Numbered from the stretch's first letter, positions 52,574 through 61,040 are shown. The stretch: 64,000 nt of DNA from Cacconaster sp964598495 (GCA_964598495.1 CAZRBY010000004.1:1-64000), one strand, 5' to 3'. Notes: generated by a model not told the origin, from the letters alone. Made by a program: numbers and translations.

Positions 52574-53188
52574 ATGGAATACATTAATTTGTTTGTAAAG
52601 TCGGTTTTTGTCGACAATATGGTGTTCGCATTCTTCCTTGGAATGTGTTCTTACCTCGCTGTTTCCAAGAGTGTGAAGACGGCTACGGGTCTTGGTGTTG
52701 CGGTACTATTTGTACTTGTTGTAACCCTTCCGATAAACTATTGGTTAAACAAGTATCTGCTCGAACCTGGTGCTCTCAAGTGGCTCAGTCCCGAGTATGC
52801 ATCAATAGATCTGAGTTTTCTAAGTTACATTGTCTTTATAGCGGTTATAGCTTCAATTGTTCAGATTGTGGAAATGGTTGTAGAGAGATTTAGTCCCGCT
52901 CTATACTCTTCCCTCGGTATTTTCCTTCCTCTTATTGCAGTCAACTGCGCAATCCTCGGAGGTTCGCTATTTATGCAAGAGCGAGGCTTTGCAAATGTCG
53001 GTGAAGCCTTCTCCTTCGGCCTCGGTTCTGGATTCGGTTGGTTTATCGCTATCGTAGCAATAGCCGCCATAAGAGAGAAACTTGCTTACTCCAATGTTCC
53101 CAAGCCTCTCAAGGGTCTCGGCATTTCATTCATCATCACCGGTCTCATGGGTATTGCCTTCATGAGTTTTATGGGTATAAAATTGTAG
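52574..53188 (+). CDS. nqrE: Na+-translocating NADH:quinone reductase subunit E
   Basis: 204 aa. RnfA/NqrE fold, inverted topology relative to NqrD, with FVDNMVFAFFLGMCSYLAVS (conserved Cys in FFLGMCSYLA) and LIAVNCAILGGSLFM (Cys in VNCAILG). These two Cys with the two of NqrD hold the intramembrane Fe centre in characterised complexes. Strong Shine-Dalgarno GAGGAGG 7 nt before the ATG. Confidence 0.96.
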   Translation: MEYINLFVKSVFVDNMVFAFFLGMCSYLAVSKSVKTATGLGVAVLFVLVVTLPINYWLNKYLLEPGALKWLSPEYASIDLSFLSYIVFIAVIASIVQIVEMVVERFSPALYSSLGIFLPLIAVNCAILGGSLFMQERGFANVGEAFSFGLGSGFGWFIAIVAIAAIREKLAYSNVPKPLKGLGISFIITGLMGIAFMSFMGIKL

Positions 53189-53194
53189 GATAAT

Positions 53195-54457
53195 ATGAAT
53201 GTCAATGTTTTAGTTATCACTGTAGTTGCATCTCTGGCGCTTATCTTGCCGCTGGTAGTTTTGTTGCTCTATATAAAAGCGAAACTTACCCCTTCGGGCA
53301 ACGTCATTATCAATATTAACAACGGCAGTAAGGAAATTGCCGTTCCCCAGGGAAATTCTCTCCTCGCTACTCTTGCCAACGAAAAGATATTTCTTCCTTC
53401 TGCATGCGGGGCAAAGGGCACCTGCGGAGAGTGCAAGTGCCAGGTGCTTGAAGGGGGAGGCAGCATTCTTCCTACTGAGGTGGGTTTTTTCACCCGCAAG
53501 CAGATATTGAACAACTGGCGCCTCGGTTGCCAGGTAAAGGTCAAGGATAACCTAAAAATTATCGTACCGGAGTCTACACTCAGCGTTAAGAAGTGGGAGT
53601 GTGAGGTTGTTTCCAATGATAACGTAGCCACTTTCATCAAGGAATTCTGCGTCAAACTTCCCGAAGGAGAGGATCTCAATTTCCGTTCCGGCGGTTACAT
53701 TCAGGTGGATGTACCCGACATGACTGTCAACTACCGAGATTTTGAGATTCAGGACAAGTATCGTCAGGACTGGGAAAAGATGGGTATGTTTGACCTCAAG
53801 ATGGTCAATTCCACCCCGACTCTGAGAGCTTACTCTATGGCTACTTACCCCGCAGAGGGCAATGTGATAAAACTCAATGTGCGTATCGCCACTCCGCCGA
53901 TAGACCGCGAGACCGGTAAATTTGAAAATGTAAATCCGGGCATCTGCTCTTCCTATATTTTCTCGCTAAAGTCTGGCGACAAGGTGATGATTTCCGGTCC
54001 TTACGGGGAATTCTTCGTGCCCGATGAGGTAGCGGAAGAGCAGGAGTTCCTATTCATCGGCGGTGGTGCAGGTATGGCTCCCATGCGTAGCCATATCATG
54101 CATTTGTTCAGGACTGAGAAGACTACTCGTAAGGTCAACTTTTTCTACGGTGCCCGGAGCCTAAAGGAAGCTTTCTATCTTGAGGATTATAAGGCCCTTG
54201 AAAAGGAATTCCCCAACTTCAAATTTCATCTTGCCCTTGACTATCCGGATCCTGAGGCAGATGCGGCAGGAGTTCCATATTTTCCGGGCTTTGTACACTC
54301 AGTGCTTTATGAGACTTACCTCAAGAACCACGAAGCTCCCGAAGATATCCTCTACTTCATGTGTGGCCCTCCAATGATGGTACAGTCGGTCAATACTCTT
54401 CTTGACAGTTTGGGAGTTGAGCCGGAGTCTATTCTTTATGACGATTTCGGTAATTGA
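53195..54457 (+). CDS. nqrF: Na+-translocating NADH:quinone reductase subunit F
   Basis: 420 aa. N-terminal membrane helix (LVITVVASLALILPLVVLLL). [2Fe-2S] ferredoxin domain with CGAKGTCGECKCQV (residues ~70-83) and a fourth Cys in RLGCQVKV. FAD-binding RAYSMATYPAEGN; NAD-binding FIGGGAGMAPMRSHIMHL; C-terminal YFMCGPPMMVQSV and end DDFGN. The NADH-oxidising entry point of the pump. Last gene of the operon; an AT-rich weak hairpin at 54476-54496 may end the transcript. Confidence 0.97.
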   Translation: MNVNVLVITVVASLALILPLVVLLLYIKAKLTPSGNVIININNGSKEIAVPQGNSLLATLANEKIFLPSACGAKGTCGECKCQVLEGGGSILPTEVGFFTRKQILNNWRLGCQVKVKDNLKIIVPESTLSVKKWECEVVSNDNVATFIKEFCVKLPEGEDLNFRSGGYIQVDVPDMTVNYRDFEIQDKYRQDWEKMGMFDLKMVNSTPTLRAYSMATYPAEGNVIKLNVRIATPPIDRETGKFENVNPGICSSYIFSLKSGDKVMISGPYGEFFVPDEVAEEQEFLFIGGGAGMAPMRSHIMHLFRTEKTTRKVNFFYGARSLKEAFYLEDYKALEKEFPNFKFHLALDYPDPEADAAGVPYFPGFVHSVLYETYLKNHEAPEDILYFMCGPPMMVQSVNTLLDSLGVEPESILYDDFGN

Positions 54458-54501
54458 TTGACGGAAAGCGGTGAAAATATTGGATTTTTCAATATTATAT
54501 T

Positions 54502-54509
54502 TATCTTTG
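54502..54509 (+). promoter_or_regulatory. Promoter -7 box for tRNA-Glu
   Basis: TATCTTTG matches TAnnTTTG, 16 bp before tRNA position 1. Confidence 0.55.
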
Positions 54510-54525
54510 CAGTCCGTTTACAAAT

Positions 54526-54597
54526 GGCCCTATCGACTAAGGGTTAGGTCGCAACCCTCTCAAGGTTGAAATACGAGTTCGAATCTCGTTGGGGCTA
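54526..54597 (+). tRNA. tRNA-Glu (CTC)
   Basis: Folds as a cloverleaf: acceptor GGCCCTA / TGGGGCT with discriminator A, D stem GACT / GGTC, anticodon stem CAACC / GGTTG, loop CTCTCAA (anticodon CTC, reading GAG), and T arm ACGAG TTCGAAT CTCGT. The first pair is G1.U72, a wobble. The CCA end is not encoded. A terminator follows at once. Confidence 0.92.
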
Positions 54598-54601
54598 CAT
54601 C

Positions 54602-54633
54602 AAAGGGATGACGTAAAAGTCGTCCCTTTTTTT
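54602..54633 (+). terminator. Terminator of tRNA-Glu
   Basis: 11-bp stem AAAGGGATGAC / GTCGTCCCTTT (one G.U pair), loop GTAAAA, followed by T's. Confidence 0.85.
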
Positions 54634-54634
54634 G

Positions 54635-54642
54635 TATCTTTG
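54635..54642 (+). promoter_or_regulatory. Promoter -7 box for the DUF5009 gene
   Basis: TATCTTTG, 25 bp before the ATG at 54668 and directly after the tRNA terminator. Confidence 0.5.
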
Positions 54643-54667
54643 ACTCTATAATTTTGAAACTCATCTT

Positions 54668-55873
54668 ATGGAGCAACAATATTTTTCGCGGCGCAATCAC
54701 GCTATTGACCTTCTGAGGGCAATGGTGATGGTGCTGATGGTCTTCGTAAATGACCTTTGGCGAATTACCGATTACCCGCGCCGGCTCGGGCATGCAGCAG
54801 CAGGTGAGGATTTTCTCGGCCTGGCCGATATAGTTTTTCCCTGTTTTCTATTTGTAGTGGGAATGTCCATTCCTTATGCGTTAGAGGGGCGTTATGCAAA
54901 GGGTAAAAGCACTACGAGCACGCTGAGCCACATTTTGACCAGATCATTTGCTCTTATAGTTATGGGCGTTTTTCTGGTAAATACGGAGAGTGGAATGTCT
55001 CCGGATGCTCTTCTATCTGCTCCTGTTTATAAACTTCTTCTACTGTCAGCATTCTTTTTAATCTGGAATTACAGGTCTAAAACATGGCTTGAAATCATAG
55101 GATTGGCTCTTCTGGTTTTTCTTGGTTTTGTTTTGAAAGATAGGGCAGGATGTTGTATGAGTGCACGTTGGTGGGGTATTTTAGGGCTGATCGGATGGAG
55201 TTATCTTTTCTGTGCGGTGACCTATCTCTTTACCAGGGCACGCCTGAAATATATATTGATGGTGTGGGGTGCATTGGTGCTGGTAAATATGCTCCTTACT
55301 CCTCTTCGCGATGGTTTTTCCACTTCAGAAAGCGGACTTCTCTTCGGTCTGCCCAAGACTAATATCTTGGGAGACTTTACCGATGCCCTCCACTTGGGCA
55401 ATGGACATACACAACTTTTGACGATGAGTGGAGTACTGCTATCGGTTGTCTCTATGAAGTTGGATCGGAAGAGAGTTCATACAAAGGCTCTGGCTGCCGT
55501 GGGGGCGGTAATACTCCTATTACTTGCCACTTGGTTCACCCGCAGGTGGTGGATTATAGATAAGATCGGCGGAACACTTCCTTGGGTGCTTATCTCATCG
55601 GCAATTTCGGTTGGAATGTATGGGCTCCTTAGTTGGCTCGTATCAATAGGGAAGTCAGGATTGCTAAACTTCGTAAAGCCGGCCGGCACAGCTACCCTGA
55701 CTTGCTATATGATGCCCCATCTGCTCTACAGCCTTATGACTATCTTTGGCTTTTCAACTCCTGCTTGGATGAATGGGGGAATTTTGGGCATTTTCAACTC
55801 TATTTGTTTTTCACTCCTTTGCGTACTTTTGACCTGGATTTTTGGAAAAGCCGGGTTAAAGTTGAAGATTTAA
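54668..55873 (+). CDS. DUF5009 / HGSNAT-like membrane acyltransferase
   Basis: 401 aa with about ten hydrophobic helices. N-terminal RNHAIDLLRAMVMVLMVFVN and GLADIVFPCFLFVVGMSIPY (D-x-x-F-P-x-F-L-F) match DUF5009/heparan-alpha-glucosaminide N-acetyltransferase-like proteins, which move acetyl groups across membranes onto sugars. Substrate in this organism unknown. Own promoter, perfect palindromic terminator after it, hence monocistronic. Confidence 0.82.
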   Translation: MEQQYFSRRNHAIDLLRAMVMVLMVFVNDLWRITDYPRRLGHAAAGEDFLGLADIVFPCFLFVVGMSIPYALEGRYAKGKSTTSTLSHILTRSFALIVMGVFLVNTESGMSPDALLSAPVYKLLLLSAFFLIWNYRSKTWLEIIGLALLVFLGFVLKDRAGCCMSARWWGILGLIGWSYLFCAVTYLFTRARLKYILMVWGALVLVNMLLTPLRDGFSTSESGLLFGLPKTNILGDFTDALHLGNGHTQLLTMSGVLLSVVSMKLDRKRVHTKALAAVGAVILLLLATWFTRRWWIIDKIGGTLPWVLISSAISVGMYGLLSWLVSIGKSGLLNFVKPAGTATLTCYMMPHLLYSLMTIFGFSTPAWMNGGILGIFNSICFSLLCVLLTWIFGKAGLKLKI

Positions 55874-55884
55874 GATATAAAAAC

Positions 55885-55918
55885 AAATGAGGTGCTCAAT
55901 TGAGCACCTCATTTTTCA
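55885..55918. terminator. Bidirectional terminator, perfect palindrome
   Basis: AAATGAGGTGCTCAA and its exact reverse complement TTGAGCACCTCATTT (30 nt, no unpaired centre beyond the turn), flanked by A's and T's. It ends DUF5009 and the convergent superoxide reductase transcript. Confidence 0.85.
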
Positions 55919-55968
55919 TTAATGCAGTTGGAATACTGCTTTATGGTCTCTTGCTGTTTTTTTTTATC

Positions 55969-56349
55969 CTACAGCTCTTTTTTCCAGAGACCGTGCAGAT
56001 TGCAATACTCGTAAACGGCAATAGGTTTTCCTGAACAAGTGCAGATTTGAGCTTCAGGTTTGCCATCGTGGGGAAGTCCAATACGAACACCACCATTCTC
56101 ATGCTCTAAATAGATAAAGGCTATGTGATGTTCCGGTGTCATAGGGTGAGCTACGCTGCCTACCTCTACCTTAATTGTGCAATCATTCAACTTGGTTACT
56201 ACAGGTACGTGTTTTTCACCACCTGCATCCTCAGTATGTGCAACAAGTTTTTCCATAGGTTTGCCACAGCATACCACAGGAACGCCTGAATCGACAACTT
56301 TTCCTATAACATTGCCACAGATGGGGCATTTGTAAAATTTTGCAGCCAT
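55969..56349 (-). CDS. Desulfoferrodoxin (superoxide reductase)
   Basis: 126 aa, two-iron type. Desulforedoxin domain with Cys8, Cys11, Cys27 and Cys28 (CPICG...CCGKP). The SOR domain centre II ligands His47, His68, His74, Cys116 and His119 are all in place (EKHVP, VAHPM, EHHIAF, CNLHGLW). Reduces superoxide to peroxide without making O2, an oxygen defence of anaerobes. 32 bases downstream of a ferredoxin, which may supply electrons (inference). Confidence 0.95.
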   Translation of the reverse strand: MAAKFYKCPICGNVIGKVVDSGVPVVCCGKPMEKLVAHTEDAGGEKHVPVVTKLNDCTIKVEVGSVAHPMTPEHHIAFIYLEHENGGVRIGLPHDGKPEAQICTCSGKPIAVYEYCNLHGLWKKEL

Positions 56350-56381
56350 AATAGTTTGTTTTAAAAATTTTAATAATTAGA

Positions 56382-56561
56382 TCAAATTTGTTTTATCGCC
56401 CTCATTGGGCATTTTCTTATGCAAAGTCCACACTCTATACATAAGCTGTAATCAATAATCGGATATCCGTCGACTCCCTGTGTAATGGCACCTTCAGGAC
56501 AAATATTGATTAATGGACAAATGTGGTCGTGAGGACATTTATTTCTATCGACTGTTATCAT
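56382..56561 (-). CDS. Small ferredoxin with one atypical Cys motif
   Basis: 59 aa from the ATG at 56561. The C-terminal motif CIECGLCIRKCP is a standard 4Fe-4S site. The N-terminal one is CPHDHICPLINICP (Cx5Cx5CP) with three Cys and nearby His, not the usual CxxCxxCxxxCP, so it may hold one or two clusters. The family occurs in anaerobic Bacteroidetes and others. Upstream of the superoxide reductase with TAnnTTTG promoter; the two are probably cotranscribed. Confidence 0.85.
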   Translation of the reverse strand: MITVDRNKCPHDHICPLINICPEGAITQGVDGYPIIDYSLCIECGLCIRKCPMRAIKQI

Positions 56562-56576
56562 AACAATTGTTTTATG

Positions 56577-56584
56577 CAAATTTA
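56577..56584 (-). promoter_or_regulatory. Promoter -7 box for ferredoxin-superoxide reductase
   Basis: Minus-strand TAAATTTG matches TAnnTTTG, 15 bp before the ATG at 56561. Confidence 0.5.
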
Positions 56585-56763
56585 AACATAATTTTTGAAT
56601 TGTACAATAGAATTATTATAAATTAGAATTGCAAATACAGTGCCTTATCAAAGTTTGTGTTTTTCGAAAAGGGACGAGACAAAAAGTCACTATTTGTTTT
56701 ATATCTAAACTTTATGAATAACCATATTTTGATTAACTTTACACCAACTAAATCTTAATTATT

Positions 56764-57552
56764 ATGAAAAAGAATTATAATAGTGTTGTTCGTATGATGG
56801 CTGAGGCTGCCGGATATTTGTGGGAGAAAGGTTGGGCGGAGCGTAACGGGGGTAATATTTCTTGCAATGTTTCACAGTATAAGAAGCTCTTCGAGGGCAT
56901 TTCTCCGCTTTCGGTTGAACTGGACGGTGGCGTGGATGTCCCTGCTCTGGCAGGTGCTTTTCTGTTGGTAACAGGCACGGGAACCCGTATGCGCGATGTG
57001 GCCTCGGATCCTATGGCCAATATGGCTGTGATACGCATCTGCGATGATGGACGCCACTATGTAATAGTTGCCGAGAGGCCTGTCAGACCTACTTCCGAAC
57101 TCCCTTCGCATCTCGCGATACACAATTATTTTCTGCAAAGCGGCTCACCTTGCAGGGCAGTGATGCACACTCATCCGACGGAGCTCGTGGCGATGTCCCA
57201 CCACGCCCCCTTTCTGGAAAAAGATGTGCTTGGTACTCTTCTGCGCAGTCTGATTCCCGAAACCTATATCTTCTGTCCTAAAGGGCTTGGTATAGTCCCT
57301 TATGCACTCCCGGGCTCTCAGAAGTTGGCAGAGAAGACTCTTGAAGAGTTGCGTTCACATGATGTAGTGCTTTGGGAGAAGCATGGTGTGCTCGCAGTGG
57401 GAAAGGACCCCGTTGAGGCATTTGATATGATAGATATTCTCAACAAGTCGGCGCAGATATATGTGAGAGCCCGTGCAATGGATTTTGTGCCGGCCGGACT
57501 CACTCCGGAGCAGATGGAGGAACTTAAGAAGAACTTTATACCATTCGGGTGA
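56764..57552 (+). CDS. rhaD: Rhamnulose-1-phosphate aldolase
   Basis: 262 aa. Class II aldolase/adducin fold; catalytic Glu112 in TSELPSHLAIH, zinc ligands His135 and His137 (MHTHPTE) and His207 (WEKHGVL), placed like E. coli RhaD (Glu117, His141, His143, His212). Splits L-rhamnulose-1-phosphate to DHAP and lactaldehyde. rhaA, rhaB and rhaT are not adjacent, so it may act alone or the rest is elsewhere. A weak TAACTTTA element lies ~25 bp upstream. Confidence 0.92.
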   Translation: MKKNYNSVVRMMAEAAGYLWEKGWAERNGGNISCNVSQYKKLFEGISPLSVELDGGVDVPALAGAFLLVTGTGTRMRDVASDPMANMAVIRICDDGRHYVIVAERPVRPTSELPSHLAIHNYFLQSGSPCRAVMHTHPTELVAMSHHAPFLEKDVLGTLLRSLIPETYIFCPKGLGIVPYALPGSQKLAEKTLEELRSHDVVLWEKHGVLAVGKDPVEAFDMIDILNKSAQIYVRARAMDFVPAGLTPEQMEELKKNFIPFG

Positions 57553-57581
57553 TGATTTTGTCATTATCTTCCATCTTTTGA

Positions 57582-57589
57582 TATCTTTG
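57582..57589 (+). promoter_or_regulatory. Promoter -7 box for the chromate transporter genes
   Basis: TATCTTTG ends 8 nt before the ATG at 57598; with the usual start-site distance the mRNA would have only a few leader bases. Confidence 0.5.
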
Positions 57590-57597
57590 TGCCCGCT

Positions 57598-58140
57598 ATG
57601 CTGTGGGAATTATTTTGGACATTCTTCAAACTGGGTACCTTTACATTCGGTAGCGGCTATGCAATGATACCGATGATAGAAAGGGAGGTTGTCGACCGTA
57701 AAAAGTGGTTTGACAGGGAGGATTTCTACAACCAGTTTACCCTTGCACAGTCGGCTCCGGGGCCTTTCGCACTCAATACTGCCGTATTTGTCGGCTACAA
57801 GATGAAGGGTTGGTGGGGATCACTTGCGGCCGTAATCGGCGTATCAATTTCTCCATTTGTGATAATTCTGCTTATTGCGATATATTTGAGCGGATTTAGC
57901 ACAAATCCAGTTGTTGAGGCAGCCTTCAAGGGCATTAGGCCGGCTGTGATCGCAATGATTGCGGTTCCTTTTATAAATATGATGAAGGGTTTCAAGTGGT
58001 ATTTCATCGCATTGGCACTGGGTGTGGCGGTAGTGGTTTGGCTGACCGGCATTTCACCCATATGGTTTCTTCTTGGTGGAGCTGCTGTAGGTGTTTCAGC
58101 CGCCCTTTGCGGCAAAAAGAGAGAGGAGGTGAAGCCATGA
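57598..58140 (+). CDS. Chromate transporter family, N-half protein
   Basis: 180 aa. Short-chain CHR protein: FWTFFKLGTFTFGSGYAMIP, VDRKKWFDREDFYNQFTLAQ, SAPGPFALNTAVFVGYKMKG (conserved PGP). Five to six helices. Split CHR proteins act as heterodimers of two antiparallel halves; the partner is the next gene, overlapping by 4 bp (ATGA). Substrate may be chromate/sulfate-like anions; not shown. Confidence 0.9.
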   Translation: MLWELFWTFFKLGTFTFGSGYAMIPMIEREVVDRKKWFDREDFYNQFTLAQSAPGPFALNTAVFVGYKMKGWWGSLAAVIGVSISPFVIILLIAIYLSGFSTNPVVEAAFKGIRPAVIAMIAVPFINMMKGFKWYFIALALGVAVVVWLTGISPIWFLLGGAAVGVSAALCGKKREEVKP

Positions 58141-58658
58141 TCTATCTTCAACTCTTTCTTTCCTATCTTAAAATAGGATTTTTCGGTTTCGGGGGCGGAT
58201 ATGCGATGATTTCGCTTATTCAGAATGAGATTGTAGTGCATAATAATTGGCTCACATCAATCGAACTTGCCGACATAGTGGCTATTTCACAAATGACTCC
58301 CGGCCCGATTGCAATCAACTGCGCCACTTATGTCGGTTACACCGTTACAGGCAACATCTGGGGATCACTCCTGGCTACATTTGCAGTTTGTCTGCCGCCA
58401 CTGACTCTAATGACGATTATTACCATCTTTTATCGTCGGCTTCACGACAACCACATTGTCAAAAGCGCTCTTTCGTGGATGAGACCTGTGATGACCGGCA
58501 TGATAGGTGCTGCTGCTCTGATGTTTCTCAACAGGGAGACATTTGTGGATTGGGTGAGTATCGTGATATTTTCAGTGAGTTTTTTCGCAATCTGGAAAAA
58601 GTTCAATCCTATACTTCTCTTGATAATAGCTGCTGTGGCGGGTATAATCATCTATTAG
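58137..58658 (+). CDS. Chromate transporter family, second half protein
   Basis: 173 aa. Starts inside the stop of the previous gene (ATGA), with Shine-Dalgarno GAGAGGAGG 6 nt before. Same fold: LSYLKIGFFGFGGGYAMISL, LTSIELADIVAISQMTPGPI, and CATYVGYTVTGNIWGSLLAT. Heterodimer partner of the upstream CHR protein. Translational coupling supports 1:1 synthesis. No strong terminator after it. Confidence 0.9.
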   Translation: MIYLQLFLSYLKIGFFGFGGGYAMISLIQNEIVVHNNWLTSIELADIVAISQMTPGPIAINCATYVGYTVTGNIWGSLLATFAVCLPPLTLMTIITIFYRRLHDNHIVKSALSWMRPVMTGMIGAAALMFLNRETFVDWVSIVIFSVSFFAIWKKFNPILLLIIAAVAGIIIY

Positions 58659-58698
58659 CCAAACAGCTGTTTTTTGCTGGAGTTTCGATTATTATAGT

Positions 58699-58706
58699 TA
58701 TTTTTG
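58699..58706 (+). promoter_or_regulatory. Promoter -7 box for the amino-sugar kinase
   Basis: TATTTTTG matches TAnnTTTG, 33 bp before the ATG at 58740. This favours that start over the in-frame ATG at 58704, which lies inside the box. Confidence 0.5.
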
Positions 58707-58739
58707 TATTTTGTTTCAACCGTAAATATTGTTATACAT

Positions 58740-59591
58740 ATGCAACTGATAGCAGATAGCGGCTCTACCAAGGTTGACTGGAGAGCAATTTTCAATAGCG
58801 GTGAGGTCAAATCAATTTCCACCGAAGGGATGAATCCCGTTTTCATGGATGATGAACGCTTTATAACCATTTTGAAGGAACACCTGCTTCCTGTTGTGGG
58901 TAAGGATGTTACAGGAGAAGATGTGGAGAAGATCTGGTTTTATGGAGCGGGAGTTGTAGGAGGTGAAATAAACGAAAAACTTAACAGATGTTTTAAAGCC
59001 GTATTCCCCGTATCAGAATGTTTTACCGCATCAGACGTCTTAGCGGCAGCACGCGCCCTTTGCGGCCACAGCAGCGGAATTGCTTGTATTCTCGGCACAG
59101 GCTCCAACAGTTGTTTCTATGACGGTGAAGATATTGTCAAAAATGTTCGTGCCGGCGGCTTTATCCTCGGGGACGAGGCTTCTGGAGCCTATCTTGGCAA
59201 AAGGCTTATTTCGGATTTCATTAAGGGTCTTCTTCCCGAACCCATTGAAAAGGAATTTGTCAATAGATACGGTCTGGATTATCCGGCGATAGTGCAGAAG
59301 GTCTATCGTGAGCAGCTTCCCAACCGCTTTTTAGCCTCATTCTCGCCCTTTATTTACGAATTCCGCAATCATCCTCACATTGCGTCCTTGATCAGGAGCA
59401 GTTTCGAGGAATTCCTCAGAAGAAATATCATCCACTACGAATTTCGCAAATATCCTATAAATTTTGTGGGTTCGATTGCGTTCTACTACAAGGACCTGCT
59501 CGAAAAGGCGGTCACTACGGTTGGCATGAAGATGGGTAAAGTGCTGAAGAGTCCCATAGACGGTCTGATTCAGTATCATAAAGAACAATAA
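58740..59591 (+). CDS. BadF/BcrA-family amino-sugar kinase (MurNAc or GlcNAc kinase)
   Basis: 283 aa from the ATG at 58740. ASKHA fold: phosphate-1 LIADSGSTKVDWRAIF, KIWFYGAGVVG, phosphate-2 ACILGTGSNSCFYDG, GGFILGDEASGAYLG, and adenosine NFVGSIAFYYKDLL. Family phosphorylates GlcNAc or MurNAc at C6. murQ follows after 16 bases, and its substrate is MurNAc-6-phosphate, so a MurK role as in Tannerella murTKQ is favoured over NagK (inference). Confidence 0.85.
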   Translation: MQLIADSGSTKVDWRAIFNSGEVKSISTEGMNPVFMDDERFITILKEHLLPVVGKDVTGEDVEKIWFYGAGVVGGEINEKLNRCFKAVFPVSECFTASDVLAAARALCGHSSGIACILGTGSNSCFYDGEDIVKNVRAGGFILGDEASGAYLGKRLISDFIKGLLPEPIEKEFVNRYGLDYPAIVQKVYREQLPNRFLASFSPFIYEFRNHPHIASLIRSSFEEFLRRNIIHYEFRKYPINFVGSIAFYYKDLLEKAVTTVGMKMGKVLKSPIDGLIQYHKEQ

Positions 59592-59607
59592 TAGAGAAGA
59601 TGAAGAG

Positions 59608-60417
59608 ATGAGAGTTACCGAGCAGGCATCAAACTATACCAATTTGGAAAAAATGCCGATACGTGAGTTGCTGGAAAATATGAACCGAGAGGACCATAAG
59701 GTGCCTGTTGCGGTTGAGAGTTGTATTCCAAATATAGAGAGACTGGTTGAGGGTATTGTGGAAAGGATGAAAAAGGGCGGCAGGGTCTTTTATCTCGGAG
59801 CCGGCACAAGCGGCCGTCTGGGCATACTGGACGCATCCGAAATTCCACCGACCTACGGCGCCCCCGTAGATCTTTTCATCGGACTTATTGCCGGAGGCGA
59901 TAGGGCTATACGTTTGGCTGTAGAGGCGGCTGAAGATAGTTTTGAAGGTGGCTGGGAGGATATGCAGCCCTATGGGGTTACCGTTAACGATGTAGTAATA
60001 GGCATTGCTGCCTCCGGAACTACTCCTTATGTTATCGGAGCCATACGCGAAGCTCGCAGCAGGGGTCTACTGACTGCATGTATAACTTGCAACCCGGGTG
60101 CTCCCGTATCAAAAGAGGCTGAGATTCCAATTGTGGCTGTTGTAGGTCCTGAGTTTGTGACAGGTAGTACCCGTATGAAAGCCGGTACTGCACAGAAACT
60201 TATTCTCAATATGATATCAACTTCCGTTATGATCCGTATGGGTCATGTGAAGGGCAACAAGATGGTCGATATGCAGCTCTCCAATGCTAAGCTCGTTGAT
60301 CGAGGCACGAGGATGATTATGGATGAGACAAAGATTGAGGACTACGAATTTGCGCAGTCACTTCTTCTCAAGCATGGCTCGGTAAGGAAGGCGGTTGACG
60401 CATACCTTGCTAAATAA
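59608..60417 (+). CDS. murQ: N-acetylmuramic acid 6-phosphate etherase
   Basis: 269 aa. SIS domain with FYLGAGTSGRLGILDASEIP (residues ~56-75), GLIAGGDRAIRLAVEAAEDS and VIGIAASGTTPYVIGA; EFVTGSTRMKAGTAQKLILN near 190 is the typical MurQ signature. Cleaves the lactyl ether of MurNAc-6-P to GlcNAc-6-P and lactate, feeding peptidoglycan sugars into metabolism. Follows the kinase; recR is 8 bases downstream. Confidence 0.96.
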   Translation: MRVTEQASNYTNLEKMPIRELLENMNREDHKVPVAVESCIPNIERLVEGIVERMKKGGRVFYLGAGTSGRLGILDASEIPPTYGAPVDLFIGLIAGGDRAIRLAVEAAEDSFEGGWEDMQPYGVTVNDVVIGIAASGTTPYVIGAIREARSRGLLTACITCNPGAPVSKEAEIPIVAVVGPEFVTGSTRMKAGTAQKLILNMISTSVMIRMGHVKGNKMVDMQLSNAKLVDRGTRMIMDETKIEDYEFAQSLLLKHGSVRKAVDAYLAK

Positions 60418-60425
60418 TAGCGACA

Positions 60426-61040
60426 ATGTACAAGAGTAACTATTCATCCAAACTCCTGGACGATGCAGTAGAGCAGTTTGCCTCCCTTCCCGGAATAGGC
60501 CGCAAGACAGCGCTCAGGCTGGCACTGCATCTCCTTAGACAGCCTTTGGAGAATGTTGTTCGCTTCTCGGAATCCTTTATCTCTCTAAAAAGTCAGATAT
60601 GCTACTGTCCGGTGTGTCGGATGATATCTGATGACGGTGTATGCCCCTATTGTTCTGACAACCGCCGAGATAGGGCAATCGTATGCGTGGTGGAGTCCTT
60701 ACGTGACGTAATTAGCATTGAGAACACCGGCTGCTATAATGGCCTATACCACATACTTGGAGGTATCATCTCTCCGATGGATGGCGTAGGACCCGGAGAT
60801 CTGGCGATTTCTCCGCTAATTGATAGGATCCGTAATTATGGTATTAAGGAAGTGGTGATGGCTCTCAGTACCGGTATGGAGGGTGAGACCACTTCTTTCT
60901 ATATATATAAACAGATATCTTCTTTGCCGGTGACGGTAACAGCTATTGCCCGCGGTGTGGGATTCGGAGACGATCTGGAATACACGGACGAGCTGACTCT
61001 GGGACGTTCCATAGAGACCCGTCAGATTTTCAACCCCTAA
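60426..61040 (+). CDS. recR: Recombination mediator RecR
   Basis: 204 aa, standard length. Helix-hairpin-helix FASLPGIGRKTALRLALHLL; zinc finger CYCPVCRMISDDGVCPYC (near residues 59-76); Toprim domain ICVVESLRDVISIENTG; C-terminal GVGFGDDLEYTDELTLGRSI. Acts with RecO to load RecA at gaps. Sits inside the amino-sugar run between murQ and the symporter, likely by operon packing rather than function. Confidence 0.96.
   Translation: MYKSNYSSKLLDDAVEQFASLPGIGRKTALRLALHLLRQPLENVVRFSESFISLKSQICYCPVCRMISDDGVCPYCSDNRRDRAIVCVVESLRDVISIENTGCYNGLYHILGGIISPMDGVGPGDLAISPLIDRIRNYGIKEVVMALSTGMEGETTSFYIYKQISSLPVTVTAIARGVGFGDDLEYTDELTLGRSIETRQIFNP

Noticed and set aside
58660..58680. Terminator after the second chromate transporter gene
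   Set aside because: AAACAGCTGTTT is a 6-bp-arm palindrome with no loop and a short T run; too weak to call.
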